Part shown: piece by piece, positions 44,526 to 56,878 of the stretch
Numbering within the stretch: the first letter of the stretch is position 1
Layout of the letters: every line of letters begins with the position of its first letter
Assembly (NCBI GenBank): GCA_963576785.1
Contig: OY756149.1
Coordinates: 682,001 to 746,000 of the forward strand
Source of the DNA: Chlorophyllum brunneum
Lineage: Eukaryota; Basidiomycota; Agaricomycetes; Agaricales; Agaricaceae
DNA length: 64,000 bases
Reading direction: 5' to 3'
The notes under the pieces: model-generated
Database searches by the model: none
Told to the model about the DNA's origin: nothing
Seen by the model: the letters and a program-made list of their open reading frames with translations, nothing else
Position numbers and translations under genes: made by a program

Positions 44526-46691
44526 ATGCCTGATGGCGATGGGGAAGTCTTTGGAAACACACCATGTGTTCCAGCCCCCTCCATCTTTGCAGCCTCTGCG
44601 GCTCTGCCCTCTCCCGGCATCCTGTTTCCTAGGATGCCATCTATGACTAGGCCTTTCGTCCCCATGGACTAGGCCTATAGCAACACTGTTCCCCCATTGG
44701 TCCGCAGCAGCAGGCCGTCCATACCACCGACACTCTCAAACCCCCTCCAGGGTGAAGGAGACAGAACCATCCATCGGGCTTCCAAACAGTCAAGGCCGGA
44801 GGGAGACCAATACTACTCAGGAGAGAACTGGGCTGAGCAAGTTGAAGAAGAGCCAAAGCCCAAAGTCAAAGTTGAAGATGAGGAAGAAGACAATAAAGAG
44901 GATCATGAAGATGGTCCAGAAGAATTTTACGAAGATGCTGTCAGAGAGGTTGGCAAGATCTCTGAATGGGTCAAGGCCTGCAGCATGTACAACATGAGCG
45001 GCGATGAGGGGCTGGCATTCAGGCGAGCCTTCACAGAACTAACAGAGACCTTGATGAAAGTGGGATGGCTCAAGGTGGCAGTTGACGAAGAAAAGAACGA
45101 CCTCCATGGTTGGATGGGGGTAAATTTTGGTAAGATTATTGTCCATGCTGAGGAAATTCCCCAGCCAGACGTTTCCGCCCTTCAATGCATGGCCTTCAAA
45201 GGTCCCATGCACAAACCTGACGACGTCCACATGGAGGTTGTCGAACATATTATTACTCCAGGTATTACCGATGGCAATGATGTCATTCATTTGGGTATCT
45301 CTGATGATGACGTTCAGATGATCTCTGAAGTGGAGTTCAAGACTGTCAACCACAACAAGAAGAGTCAGAATCAGAAGCCAAGAAGTCTGAACCCAGGGAC
45401 CACTAATTCTGGGATTAAAAAGACTAACCCTACCACTGGGTTGAAAAAGACGACCCCCATGGTGCCTGCCAAGGCCACCAAAACGCCGGTATCTCCGCGC
45501 AGTGCCAAGGATGCCAAAAATCCCCAGGAAGGAACGAAAACTTCCTACGCCGCAATGGCAGCCAAGAAGAACAAGGACACCACCTCTGCTGCTGCCCCTT
45601 CCTCAAACACCTGGGACCCTCTCAAACTCTTAGAGTTTGCGAGCAAATTCCCGGAATTGTCCAATGAGAAGATAGTTGCTATGTACGACGCCGCTTTCTC
45701 CTCTTCCTCCCCCACAAACAAGAAGCTGGCTAAGAAAGCTGGCGCTATCCATTCCACCTTAAATGGTCCGTTATGCAAGCAAGTGATCATTCCCCTTCTT
45801 ACTGGGCCCAACGTTACCAACTTTGGGGCCATTATTGACTCTCTCAACGCATGTCTCATAGCAGAGAAGTCCAAGACGAGGGTTATCGCTGCCTCACAGG
45901 GTAAGCTAGGCCTTATGGTCCACACCTCGGAGGTGTTGACCCCCACGGAGCTAGACGTCATTAAAGCGTGGCTCAAAAATAAATTTGGAGGAGTCACCAT
46001 GGGCAATGTATCCCTTCCAAAATCCAAATCATTCGTGAAAGTCATGGACGTCAGTTACATCATGCCCCAAGAACAAATCCTCACAGAGACCAATGTGGTC
46101 ACCAGCGTCAGGAATTCGATCCATTCCGACGCCATACAATTCGCAATACAGCCATAAGTGCGTCGCAACTCCAAGCACTCGGACACCTGTACGGTATGGT
46201 TCGAGATCTGGGACTCCAAAGCGGGGTCCAACATCGCCAAAATCAAGGATAAGTTCCTCAACATCTATGGAGGACTCTTCCGCATCAGGAGGGCCACCAC
46301 CAATCCAGGAGTACCATTCTGCGGAAAATACTGCAGATGGGGCCACCCCCTAGTCCGCTGCCAAGCAAGGTTCTTCACCTGTGCACACTGCAAGGGACCG
46401 CATTCCACAGCCAACTACTGATTGTTCGCCCACTGTTGTAAGGGTAATGACAAAGCAGACCCATCCATCGCAGCTACCCCTGCTGGAGAACCATGCCCTC
46501 ATAAGGCTACGTACTCCAACTGTGGCAAGGACCACCTCGCTACTGACCAAAAGTGTCAGTTCTGGAAGAAGCAATTCGACCATGACTGGCATGCCAACAA
46601 AGCACTCAAATTAAGAGCCAACAAAGGAGTCCCATTGCCCCCCTCCTCATCATCCCTGGCTAGTCAAAGCCAGACTAACCCCCCGCAATGA
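44526..46691 (+). pseudogene. LINE-A1 ORF1 (gag-like), three stops
   Basis: One frame of 721 codons with stops at 44670, 46155 and 46419. The N terminus is Pro/Ser-rich, followed by an acidic stretch (EEEPKPKVKVEDEEEDN), a folded middle, a Ser/Thr/Lys-rich linker, a second domain (about codons 365-540), and cysteine/histidine knuckles near the end (CGKYCRWGHPLVRC, C-A-H-C-K-G-P-H-S-T-A-N-Y). This is the typical order of LINE ORF1 nucleic-acid-binding proteins. Its TGA stop overlaps the ORF2 start. Confidence 0.88.
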
Positions 46692-49600
46692 ATGATACCC
46701 CCGATGATCAAGACAGACCTCCTCTCTCACTCCTGAGTGAGTTGAAGGTCTGCTCTCACAACGTTGGAAGATCATATGGAGTGATGGAGACAGTCCTCGC
46801 ACATAGAGGTGACGTCAACCTCCTCCTCATACAAGAACCCCCATGGAGATTTCTCCGTGACATTCCCTCATCTATCTCTAATAATGGATTACCCCTCATG
46901 GGAGGCCCAGTTCACCCGGACTGGACACTCCTCTCATATCCAATTATCACCAAAGAAGTCCTCCAAGTGGGATGCCAATGATACCCTCAATGAATGGTCA
47001 ACATGGAACACCGTACCACTCCCCGAGTCCTAGCCTTTGCTCACAAGAGACTGAGGCAGCTCCGACCCTCCATTAGAAGAGATTTAATCGAACATCAAGA
47101 CCTCCTGTGCATTTCCCTATATGCAGGAGGAGAAGAACTACTGCTGCTAAACGTCTACAATAACAGCCATAACACTGCACTCCACTTCCTCGAGGAGCAC
47201 CTCTTCGACCTCCCACCCTTCCTTTTAATGGGCAGAGATATCAACATCCGATCGGAGTTATGGGACCCTTCAACGAATCAACATCCAGCGAGTGCAGACT
47301 GTCTCCTTATGATCACCAAAGCCCTCAACCTTGTGAGGACAACTCTGTCTGTGGCCAAACCAACTTGTTACACCTCGGACCCCAATCTACCAGACATGGT
47401 CATTGACCTGTTGTTTGTTTCGGGAACATTACCATACATCCCCACCCATTCTATCCAGGAAGGTGATCGGTACAATTCAGACCACGCCCCCCTCCTAATT
47501 AGGATTCCTATTCCGCAAATGGACATTGTCATTGAATGATTGACAATCCCCAAAGACTCGGATGAAGAAACCAGGTTCCTGATGGATATAGTGGAAGGAA
47601 TCAACGACAAGAACTGGCCAATGAATGATGCAGAAGAGCTGGAATGAGCTGTCGCAGAATTGGAGGTTTTATTTGACAGATCCTGGAACTGGAATGCGAA
47701 GAAGACCAAGATCACCACTAGATCCAAGACCTGGTGGAATGAAGAGTGCTCCACTGCACTTGCTATGCACCATGTGGACTGCAAGAACAAGCACAAATGG
47801 AACACTTTTCACAAGACCACAAGGAAAACAAAAAAAGCATATTTCGACAAGAAAATCCAAGAAATCTCAGTCGACCGAAAACGTCTATGGGATCTAATGC
47901 TATGGGTTAAAGATCGTGCACTCCTGGCTACAGAAGCTATGCATCATAATGGCCGACCTTGCCTTACTTTGGACAACTTATGAACAGCACTCAACCAACA
48001 TTATAACGCTGCCCGCGACAGACCAATGAATGCAGCAGTCTTGGATAAACTTCCTCCACCAAACGGAATGGAGAATAGGACTTGGGTGAATTTTTCTCTC
48101 CTTGAGATGATGGATTTGCTCAAGGATACCTCGAATTCTTCTTCCCTGGGCCCGACCATATTTCCTGGTCTCATCTTAAGCAGATTGTCGCCGATGAAAC
48201 TTGTGCCGATCTTTTCCTCAAAATCAGCAGTACATGCCTAAGTATCAGATATTGGCCTGCACATTTCAAAAAGTCAATGTCGGTGATCATCCCCAAACCT
48301 AACAAACCCAACTACTCCACTCCGAAGGCATTCAGACTGATTGTCCTCCTCAATACGCTGGGTAAGCTAATAGAGAAGATACTTGCCAAACGACTCCAAT
48401 TCGAGGCGGTGAAATTCAAAGTTCTCCACCCTCACCAACTGGGAGCCATCCACCAGCAATCTACGGAAGATGCGGGACTCTTTCTGATGCATATTATCCA
48501 GGAAGCCTGGACAAAGAAGAAGAAAACATTGGTGCTCGCATTCAATGTAGCCCAATTCTTCCCCTCTCTTAACCACGATCTCCTCATTGACATACTGGGT
48601 TGGCAGGGATTCCCCCCACAAGTCGCAGCATTCTTCAACAACTACCTTAAAGAATGTCGCACAACCTACCAGTGGAATAATGAAACCTCCCCAGAATACG
48701 ATGCAGCAGTAGGAGTAGGTCAAGGTTCTGCCCTTAGCCCCATCCTTTCTGCCCTATACCTCGCCCCCCTCCTTCACATATTTGACACATGTATGGAGGA
48801 ACACCGTGATAGATGGGACTTTGATGTCCTCTCATTTGTCAACGACAGCACTTTAGTCGCACAATCTCTGTCCCTCGAACGGAATATCGAAATCCTTCAA
48901 CATATGTACTGCGAAATGGAGCGGCTCATGAATGAATTCAGCCTAGAAATTGAACATGGCAAGTCCAAGGTCTTCCACTTTATGTGTGCAAGACAGGACT
49001 CAAATCCCTCTATTGATTTGGGATCACCACCATTCACAGGTCACACGCCCCTCAAACCAAAAGCCCATTGGCACTACCTCGGCTTCTACTTCAATCAGAC
49101 GTTAACCTTCAAGGAACACATTTGATTCTACTCCGCCAAAGCAATATCCACGATTAAGGCAATGAAAATGCTAGGGAACTCTGTAAGAGGTCTGTCCCCC
49201 AGCAACAAAAGATTACTATACCATTTGTGTGTTGTACCAGTAGCGACATACGGATATCGACTATGGTTTCATGATAGGTCACAGACTAAAGGGACCTGTG
49301 AAATCCTCAACAAAATGCAACGAAGTGCAGTGCTCTGGATTACCGGGACCTTCCGGACTTCTCCTACAGGCAGTGTAGAGTCCCTCACGGGGCTCATGCC
49401 CATTAAACTCCATCTCCGAAAGTTGGCTGAACGACAAACGTCGAGGCTTCATACGTTGGACGATGAACATGCATTGGCAAGATTGACGAAAGAGTATCAT
49501 TCTTCCCCCCACTGACTTCACATCAAGAATTTCACGGAGATTCAGAAGAAGAAGACACTTGGAGCTGTGATGGATGTTTTGCACCCCACCCCCGAGACTT

Positions 49601-50736
49601 GGTATATAGAACATTTTAACTCTGTCTCTAAATCTCTCTGGCCTGGATGTAGGTTACTTGACCGTTTCTCTACTAATGTATCTTTTACAGGATTTAACCA
49701 GGACAGCCCTCACCTCTCGAAGACACTTTGGGATAATGTTACAACAAACACAACAATGGACGAAAAATCCATCATTATCGGCACAGATGGCTTGGTCCAC
49801 CCTAACCCCAACCCACTTGCCAGCCAGTTCACGGCGGCTGCTACTATTCGACACCTAGACGGCAGGAGCTCTATCATGAAGAGGCTTGGAGGAACTACGT
49901 CGACAGACACGGAACTGGTTGCACAGTACTTAGGAATCACCAAGGTACTTGCAACCACAGAATATGACCAGGTCGAGCACATTCACGTGTTCACTGACTC
50001 CATCGCAGCCTCTCAGCTCTTACTCGATTGTTCACTGCACTCCTGCCAGTGGCAATCCATCCTCACATCGAAGGCGCTCCTGGCTTGGTTCAGCAAGTCA
50101 GACCAACACTGCCTTTCCTTCTATCACATGCCGTTGAAGTGTAAATATGGTATACAAAAAGCCACTCACAATTGGATTCAGACAGTCGCCTGGCCTAACT
50201 GGGGTAGAAACTACCGAGTCCCTAACTCCATGGATTACTTACGCAAGAAGTCTGCCAAACGAGCGATCCATACATGGCAGGCCATGTTCGGATTCAAGAA
50301 ATACAGCAGTAGCTCCTTCCTCCACCTCCCGGTGCGAGCGAATGGGGTCTCCGCTTTACCGTCGCACATCAAGTCTGGTCCCTGGATACGAGAATGCGGT
50401 CACCAGCCTCAGCTCTTTGCAAGAGCGTGTCATGCCATCCTTTGCCACACCCCAATCGGAGAGTTTTGACTTTGATTTTTCCCCAATGAGGACCTATCAT
50501 GCCACCACTGTAACAGTCAAATGGTACAGACTAGGTCACACATTCTCTATCATTGCAATACCTTCGATCATCATTTTGGCATCAACACCATCAAGACTTT
50601 CGTCAATTTCTTGTGTCGCAACCCTACCGTGTTCAGCTTCCCTCCAGAACCTGACTGCCCTCATATCCATGCCAGGTCAATACCCCCATTACATCATCGT
50701 CAAGTCCAAAGGAGGTTTGAGTCTGCGCCTGCATAA
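46688..50736 (+). pseudogene. LINE-A1 ORF2: endonuclease, RT, RNase H
   Basis: Begins at the ATG of ATGA (46688-46691). Endonuclease about 46750-47530 (IQEPPWRF, G-R-D-I-N-I, Y-N-S-D-H-A-P-L-L-I). RT about 48260-49130 (SVIIPKPNKPNYSTPKAF, LHPHQLGAIHQQSTEDAG, VGVGQGSALSP, catalytic box F-V-N-D instead of the usual F/Y-x-D-D). Thumb follows (VVPVATYGY). RNase H about 49790-50060 with D (GTDGLVHPN), E (STDTELVAQ) and D (HVFTDSIAA). It ends with a C-x2-C...H-x4-C knuckle (C-H-H-C ... S-H-I-L-Y-H-C). Stops at about 46979, 47537, 47646, 47981, 49123, 49513 and 50467; a frameshift at about 48160. Confidence 0.9.
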
Positions 50737-51178
50737 ATCCTTTTCTTTTTCTCTTTTTTTTATTATTATGCTCTCCCAGTTATGGACTTCAAATTCATTT
50801 CTCTATCTCCCTTTCCCTCGCTCATCTACTATTTTATATAGTTTTCTTTCAAAATCCATTTCTCCCATGGTGTCTGGGCAAATGCCCTCCCATATGCTAG
50901 TACTGTTTGTTGTTCCCCCTTGTAATTGCGAGTCAGTAGTTTCTTTCTATCAATTTCTCTCTCTCACTCTCTTTATTTCCGAATTCCTTCTTTTCTTTTC
51001 CTCACTGATCAACTTAGGTACCAAACATCTCTCTAGTATATGTGCTAGATGGCGTCGAGTCTCATGGGGTTAGTTTACCTATAGTTTACTTTCCCTTCTC
51101 TGAACATTCTGTACGTTCTACCTTTGTATGTATGTACATGCGGACTGCATTCGAGCACCGCTATCTAAATTGTTGATT

Positions 51179-51197
51179 AAAAAAAAAAAAAAAAAAA
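51179..51197 (+). repeat. Poly(A) tail of LINE-A1
   Basis: 19 A after the conserved 3' end TTGTTGATT, which A2 shares (60331-60340). Confidence 0.9.
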
Positions 51198-52063
51198 TCC
51201 ACTGAGGACGCAGGACTCTTCCTAACACACATCATCTGAGGAGCATGGACAAAGAAAAAGAAAACATTGGTGCTTGTATTTGATGTAGCCCAATTCTTCC
51301 CATCCCTTAACCACAACCTCCTTACTGACATACTCAATTGACAGGGATTTCCTCCTCAAATTGTGAGATTCTTTAACAATTATCTCAAAGAATGCCACAC
51401 TTCCTACCAGTGGAACAACAAAAACTCCCCGGAATTTGATGCAGCAGTTGGAGTAGGCCAAGGCTCAGCCCTAAGTCCCATTCTCCCTGTCCTTTACCTT
51501 GCCCCCCTCCTCTGAATCTTCGACATCCAAATGGAGGAACACTGTGACAAATGGGACTTTGACATCCTATCTTTTGTAAATGACGGCACCCTGGTCACAC
51601 AATCCCCATCCCTCAAATGGAACGTCGAAATACTCCAACACATGTACTATGAAATAGAGCAGCTCATGAATGAATTTGGCCTAGTAATTGAACACAGCAA
51701 GTCTGAAGTCTTCCACTTTACACATGTGAGGCAGGACTCCAATCCCTCTATTGATTTGGGATCCCCACCATTCACTGGCCATACCCCACTCAAGCCAAAA
51801 GCCCACTGGCAATACTTCGGCTTCTATTTTGACCAGATGTTAACCTTTAAAGAGCACGTCCACTACTACTCCACCAAGGCGATATCTTTGATCAAGGCAA
51901 TGAAAATGCTAGGAAACTCTGTACATGGTCTGTTCCCTAGCAACAAAAGACTACTGTACCATTTGTGTGTTATACCAGTAGCAACATACAGATACTGACT
52001 ATGGTTTCATGACAGGTCACAAACAAAAGGGACTTGCAAAATCCTCAACAAGATGCAGCATAT
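51198..52063 (+). pseudogene. LINE-A2 second segment: RT core
   Basis: Begins with the 15-bp duplication, then resumes A2 RT: F-D-V-A-Q-F-F-P-S-L-N-H, VGVGQGSALSP, LSFVNDGTLVTQ (again F-V-N-D), GFYFDQMLTFKEH, LLYHLCVIPVATY. Several stops (about 51237, 51337, 51513, 51996). It is cut at 52063 by chromovirus E4. Confidence 0.92.
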
Positions 52064-52356
52064 GTTACGACCTTAGTCTCTGACTCAGGTTGCAAGCCTT
52101 TGGATAAAGGAAAGGAAGTAGAGAAAGGAAGAAGGGATGATACGATTGGTAAAGTGTAAGGAATACAGCAAGTATTACTACACTTTATATACTTGTGGTG
52201 ACGGCTAATAATAAGGGAGAGGAGTAAATGAGTCAGATGGGAGGTATAGCCTCTAGGGGTGAAACAGGGAGTGAAACAAGATGTGAAATGAGTATGAGGG
52301 TACACGAGGTAACGGGCGCATGATAGGAATGAATGGTCTATCTATAGTTCGTAACA
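52064..52356 (-). repeat. E4 3' LTR
   Basis: 293 bp. Compared with the 5' LTR it has an extra 11 bp within the GTGAAAC-rich part (about 52265-52290). Confidence 0.93.
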
Positions 52357-52463
52357 ATACCTCCCTTTCAAGCTTCATGTCCTCATGATGTGTATTACTG
52401 TAAAGGTCCTTTGTAAAATAAGGCATACGGCATTTGGAGAAGGCAGGAAAATGCAATGAGAAT

Positions 52464-53300
52464 TTACTTGTTCATAGGTACGGCCGCTCCCAGAGCCCTG
52501 GCCAAGTCCTTCTTGTTTCCTCCGATGAGAGGTGCTTTGTCGACACGTCTTAAATCAATCTAGAGGGGTGCGTGTGGCAGTCCTTCTTTGAACAGGAAGT
52601 GGGTGTGATTATTGTACGTGGTGTTATCGTTGGTGTGGTTGCCTAAGAGCTTATGCACTATGCTCCTCCAGTATTTGTTGTCTTTTTTGCCTTCCAATTT
52701 CAAGGTGCTATATCCTTGTGGTGGGTGGAATGTCATGGGTGTGATGGGGGGTACTACCGTGGTGAGGATGGTTTGTAGATGGGCCACTTCTTCTTCGATG
52801 TTGGGGTGAAGTAGTTGGTCGGCGGCTGTTGCTTCTTGTGTCTTTTGTTCGCATTTGTGACAGATGTGATGTTGGATGGGGAACGGGTCGTTACTAGCAA
52901 GTAGTCAGTTAACGATATGGTGGGAGAGATTGTCTGTACTCCTTGACTCGTACGTATTGAGTCGTTCGGCTAGGGCTACAAGGATGCTGTGCATCCGAGC
53001 TCGCATATTGGAGATGACGATAAGTTGCAGGTCGTCGTTGATTTCGTATAAGTGTCTCTCCAATTGGTCTCTCCTTCCTTCATTGATGATGAACTGGTTG
53101 AGTCTCGGAGTGGCATCGGATAAGATGTCCATTATTTTAGATACACCTTCTTGGGTTGCTTTCATTGCTGCGCCCAATAGTATCATGGTGTCGACTAGGG
53201 TTTCTCTCTCTACGAGTTCCTCGTGGCTGGTCCTTTCTGGGACGAGTTCATCGAACTCTTTGAGGTAGGGGTATGGAGTAAGTTGGCATTTGGCAGGCAT
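52464..53300 (-). pseudogene. E4 ORF3, two stops
   Basis: Same frame as E2 ORF3 (MPAKCQ to VPMNK). One CGA to TGA stop near 52905 and a Trp codon turned into TAG at 52560-52562, next to the H-A-P-L-W-I motif. Otherwise very similar to E1 and E2. Confidence 0.85.
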
Positions 53301-53397
53301 GGTGTGTTGTAAAGATAGTTGGCAAAGTCGAGGGTGAAGTGGATGCAGCGAGTGATGCTTTGAGTATAGTGGTTGCTTGGAATGCGAGGTCTGTTGT

Positions 53398-56300
53398 TCA
53401 TAATTGCTGCTTTTTACCTCCCCTTTTTATAGGTTTCATCCTCGAAATCTTGTCCATGAACTCTTGTACTGCTTCCTTGGCATTTTCCAAATTTGTTTCA
53501 TCTTCCCATGTATCTTCTTCGGATGTATATCCTTTCCAGTGTATTAGGTACTGTTTTCCTTTTCCCCTTGTGCGGTGTCCTCGGACTTCATCTACCTCGT
53601 AGTGTTCCTCATCATTGATTATCTCAGGGATCAGTGGTGGCAGAGTACACTGGCTGTCATACTCGGGTTTGTGATAGGGGGAGAGGAGTCTGCTGTTGAA
53701 CACGTCGTGTATTGCCCATGTTTCAGGTAGCTCCAGTTGGTAGCTTGTTTCACCTATTTTTTCTTTTACCTGGAATGGTCCGTATCTCCTGTGATCAAGT
53801 TTTTTTGTCGGCCTTGTTGTCCTAATATTATCTGCTTCAAGCCAAACTTGGTCTCCTGCCCTGTACTCGTGTTCCGGTTTTGTGCTGTTCCATTTCTCCA
53901 TTTGCGTTTGGTTTTGTTGTAGCATTTTGATCGTCTCTTGGTGTATGTCCTGTAACTCCTGTATTTGCTCCGTGATTGCAGGTGCCTTGACTGTGTTTGA
54001 GATATCCCCTTTCCATGGATGCCATCTATATACTATCTGGAATGGTGAATGTCCTGTGGCACTATGTATTTTATCGTTATACTGGAATTCTGCTGTGCTG
54101 AGCCATTTCTTCCAGTTGTTCTGCGCATGGTTGATTACGTTTCTGAGGTATGCCTCGACCTCCTGGTTGATGCACTCCGTCTGTCCGTCTGTTTGTGGAT
54201 GGTATGCCGTGGATAGGTTACGTTGAGTGCCGGTTGCTCTGCAAAGTTCTGCCATGAATTTTGATGCGAATTGTGGGCCTCTGCCACTGATGATCCTGCG
54301 GGGTATCCCATGTTGCCTCCATATATTGTCCCGATAAATATCTCCTAACTCTTCAGATGATAGGGTGGTGTTAACTGCGCATGTCTGATTATTTTGCTGA
54401 AACAATCAACAATAACAAGTATCACGTCATATCTGTCTGATTCTGGCAGTGGTCCTATCATGTCAATTGATATTTCTTCCCATGGTCCGGTGGGTATCGG
54501 TAGTGGATGGAGATGTGTGGTAGGCCGTGTCCGGATTATCTTGTTTCGCTGACATGTGTCGTATCCCTTAATGTATTGTTTAATATCATTGCACATTTGT
54601 GGCCACCAATATGTTCTTTTGAGGAGTTCTATCATTCTGTGCTGTCCCAGGTGTCCTATGTCCGTTTTGTCATGGTGTTGTTGGAGTATTTCTTGGCATA
54701 ACTCGGCATTTGGTGGTATATATATTCTTCCTTCAAACATAGGTAAACCATCAGTTTCCCATATCTCCTCTGGTCGTTTCTCCTTTTCTCTCAGCCATTG
54801 TGTTTCTCTTCTTTGCTCCTTTCGTAATTGGTGTTTCAGGTCTTCTTCTCCCGATATTTCCCAAATTTGTCTGATCTCGGTGATAGTGTTATCGAATAGG
54901 TGGTCGGGTAATAGCGTGATATTTGTGTTGTCTCTGGTTGTGTCCATTTTTGCTAGTCTTGATAGCACATCTGCTTTTGTGTTTGTCTTTCCGGGTATGT
55001 GTTTTAGTGTGTAGCAATATTCCTGTAATTCCAGTTGCCATCTTGCCTGTCATCCTGTGAGTTGTTGTGGTTTTCTGAAGTATTCTAAGTTCTTGTGGTC
55101 CATCCATATCTCGAATGGTTTGTCGGCATCAAGTAGGTATTGTCTCCATGTTTTGATCACTTCTCGGATTGCTAGTAGTTCTTTGTCGTAGATTTGATAG
55201 TTTCATTCTGCCGGTGTCATTGTTCTCGAGTGAAAGGCAATTGGGTGCCACTGGTCATTCTGGTTTTGTGATAATACCGCTCCTACTCCGTATCCTGATG
55301 CATCCACTTCTACCCTGTATTGGCCTTTGTCTTGAGGCATTGCTAGTACTGGTTCGCTCGTGATTTTTTCCTTGATCTTCTCAAACGCCTGTTGTTGTTG
55401 TTCTGACCATGACCATTGCGCATCTTTCTTCTTCAGCTCATGTAGGGGTATTGCTAAGTTACTGAAGTCTTGTATGAATCGTCGGTAGAAGTTTGCAAAA
55501 CCCAGGAATTTTTCAACGTCTTTTATGGTTTTGGGTGTTGGCCATTCTCTTACTGCTTTCACCTTTTCCTCCTCCATTTTAACGCTGCCTTGTCTGACTA
55601 TAAAACCTAGTATGGGTATTTCTTTCACGTTGAACACATATTTTGATCGCTTGAAGTAAAGCTGGTGTTTGGCTGCGATATCTAAGAACTGTGTTGTTCT
55701 TTCCTCGAGTTCTTCCTATGTGGTCCCTGGAATGATGAAGTCATCCATGTAGTTGACAAGCGTTCCTTCGTGTAACATTTCCCGAAATATCGTGTTCATC
55801 ATCCTCTGAAAGGTTGCTGGTGAATTGCTCATTCTGAAGAACATGACCGTAGGTTCGAATAGTCCGTTGTTTGTTACAAACGCTGCCTTCCATTCATCTC
55901 CTTCTCTGATCCTGACGTTGTTATATCCCCAAATGATATCAAGCTTGTTGAACACCTTCGCATCCTTTAGCCGGTCTAGGACTTCGCCTATGAGTGGCAG
56001 TGGCATCTTATCTTTGATAGTGTGTTCATTCAGCTTTTTGTAATCCTGTACCAGGCGTTTTGTTCCATCTTTTTTTGGTATAAAGAAACATGGGGTGGTG
56101 TAGGGGGATTGTGATGGTCTGATTCGTCCTGAGGCAAGGTTTTCGTCAAGGAATTTCTGTAGTTCCTGTTTTTCCGCTATTGTCATTGGGTAGACCTTGG
56201 ACTGTAGTACTGGGGGTGCATCTTCAGACAGGTTTATCTCGTGGTCCCATGCCATGTGCTTGGGTAGTTTATCGAAGTTCTTTTTGTTGAATAGGTGGGT

Positions 56301-56860
56301 GTATCGTCAGAGGTATGGTGGTAGATCTTCATCATTCATCCAGTCCGCCTTTTTCTCGTCCATGTGTTCTTTGGCTGTCCATATTCTCTCGTTGAATTGT
56401 ATGTCACTATGTGATATTTTGTAATCGTCTGGGCATCTGGTGAATCATATGACGTGATTGTTCCAATCGATTTCCGGGTTATGCTTGACCAGCCAGTCGT
56501 GTCCGAGATATAGGTCTGCACTTTCCAATTGTGTTACTAGAGCGTCGATTTGTTCCGTGTGGTTGCCGTTATTTAATACCAGTTGTGCCTTGTCCGTTAT
56601 CTCCCCTTTTTTATTTTCTGTTCCATCGGCATTGATTACTCTGATCGGGGTTTCCAGGGGTTTAGTCGGGATCTGTTCTTCTTCTATCGTTCATTGTGCT
56701 ATGCACGTGTGGGTGCATCCGGAGTCAATGAGGGTTGTAATTGGTCTGCTTCCTTTTCTTGTCCGGATTGTTGAGTCGAGGAGAAGTTTGCGCGTAGAGT
56801 TTCATTTCTGGGGGATTATGTATTGTCTATTGTGGGATAAAACAGAAACTCTAGTTTTAC
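53398..56860 (-). pseudogene. E4 pol, multiple stops
   Basis: Protease with intact L-I-D-S-G-C-T-H (about 56725), RT with Y-M-D-D (about 55740-55755), RNase H, integrase and chromodomain (about 53610-53450). Lesions include stops near 56820, 56694, 56445, 56307 and 55716, the TGA at 55203-55205, the TGA at 55050-55052, and a frameshift near 54380. The integrase zinc finger has C-D-T-C changed to Y-D-T-C, and the second catalytic Asp is Gly (ISGRGPQF). Confidence 0.93.
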
Positions 56861-56878
56861 TGGCTTGCGGGTTTGTGC

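Larger units (their letters stand above)
44404..51197 (+). mobile_element. LINE-A1, nearly full-length non-LTR retrotransposon
   Basis: About 6.8 kb with 5' UTR (44404-44525), ORF1, ORF2 (endonuclease, RT, RNase H, zinc-knuckle end), 3' UTR (50737-51178) and a 19-A tail (51179-51197). A 15-bp target-site duplication flanks it. Both ORFs carry stops and at least one frameshift, so it is not autonomous now. The layout (two ORFs, AP endonuclease, RNase H) fits I/Tad-like fungal LINE elements; exact clade not determined. Confidence 0.92.

Noticed and set aside
50730..51178. Possible ORF 50147-51073 in the LINE-A1 3' region
   Set aside because: Out of frame with ORF2 and mostly T/C-rich 3' UTR; shadow frame.
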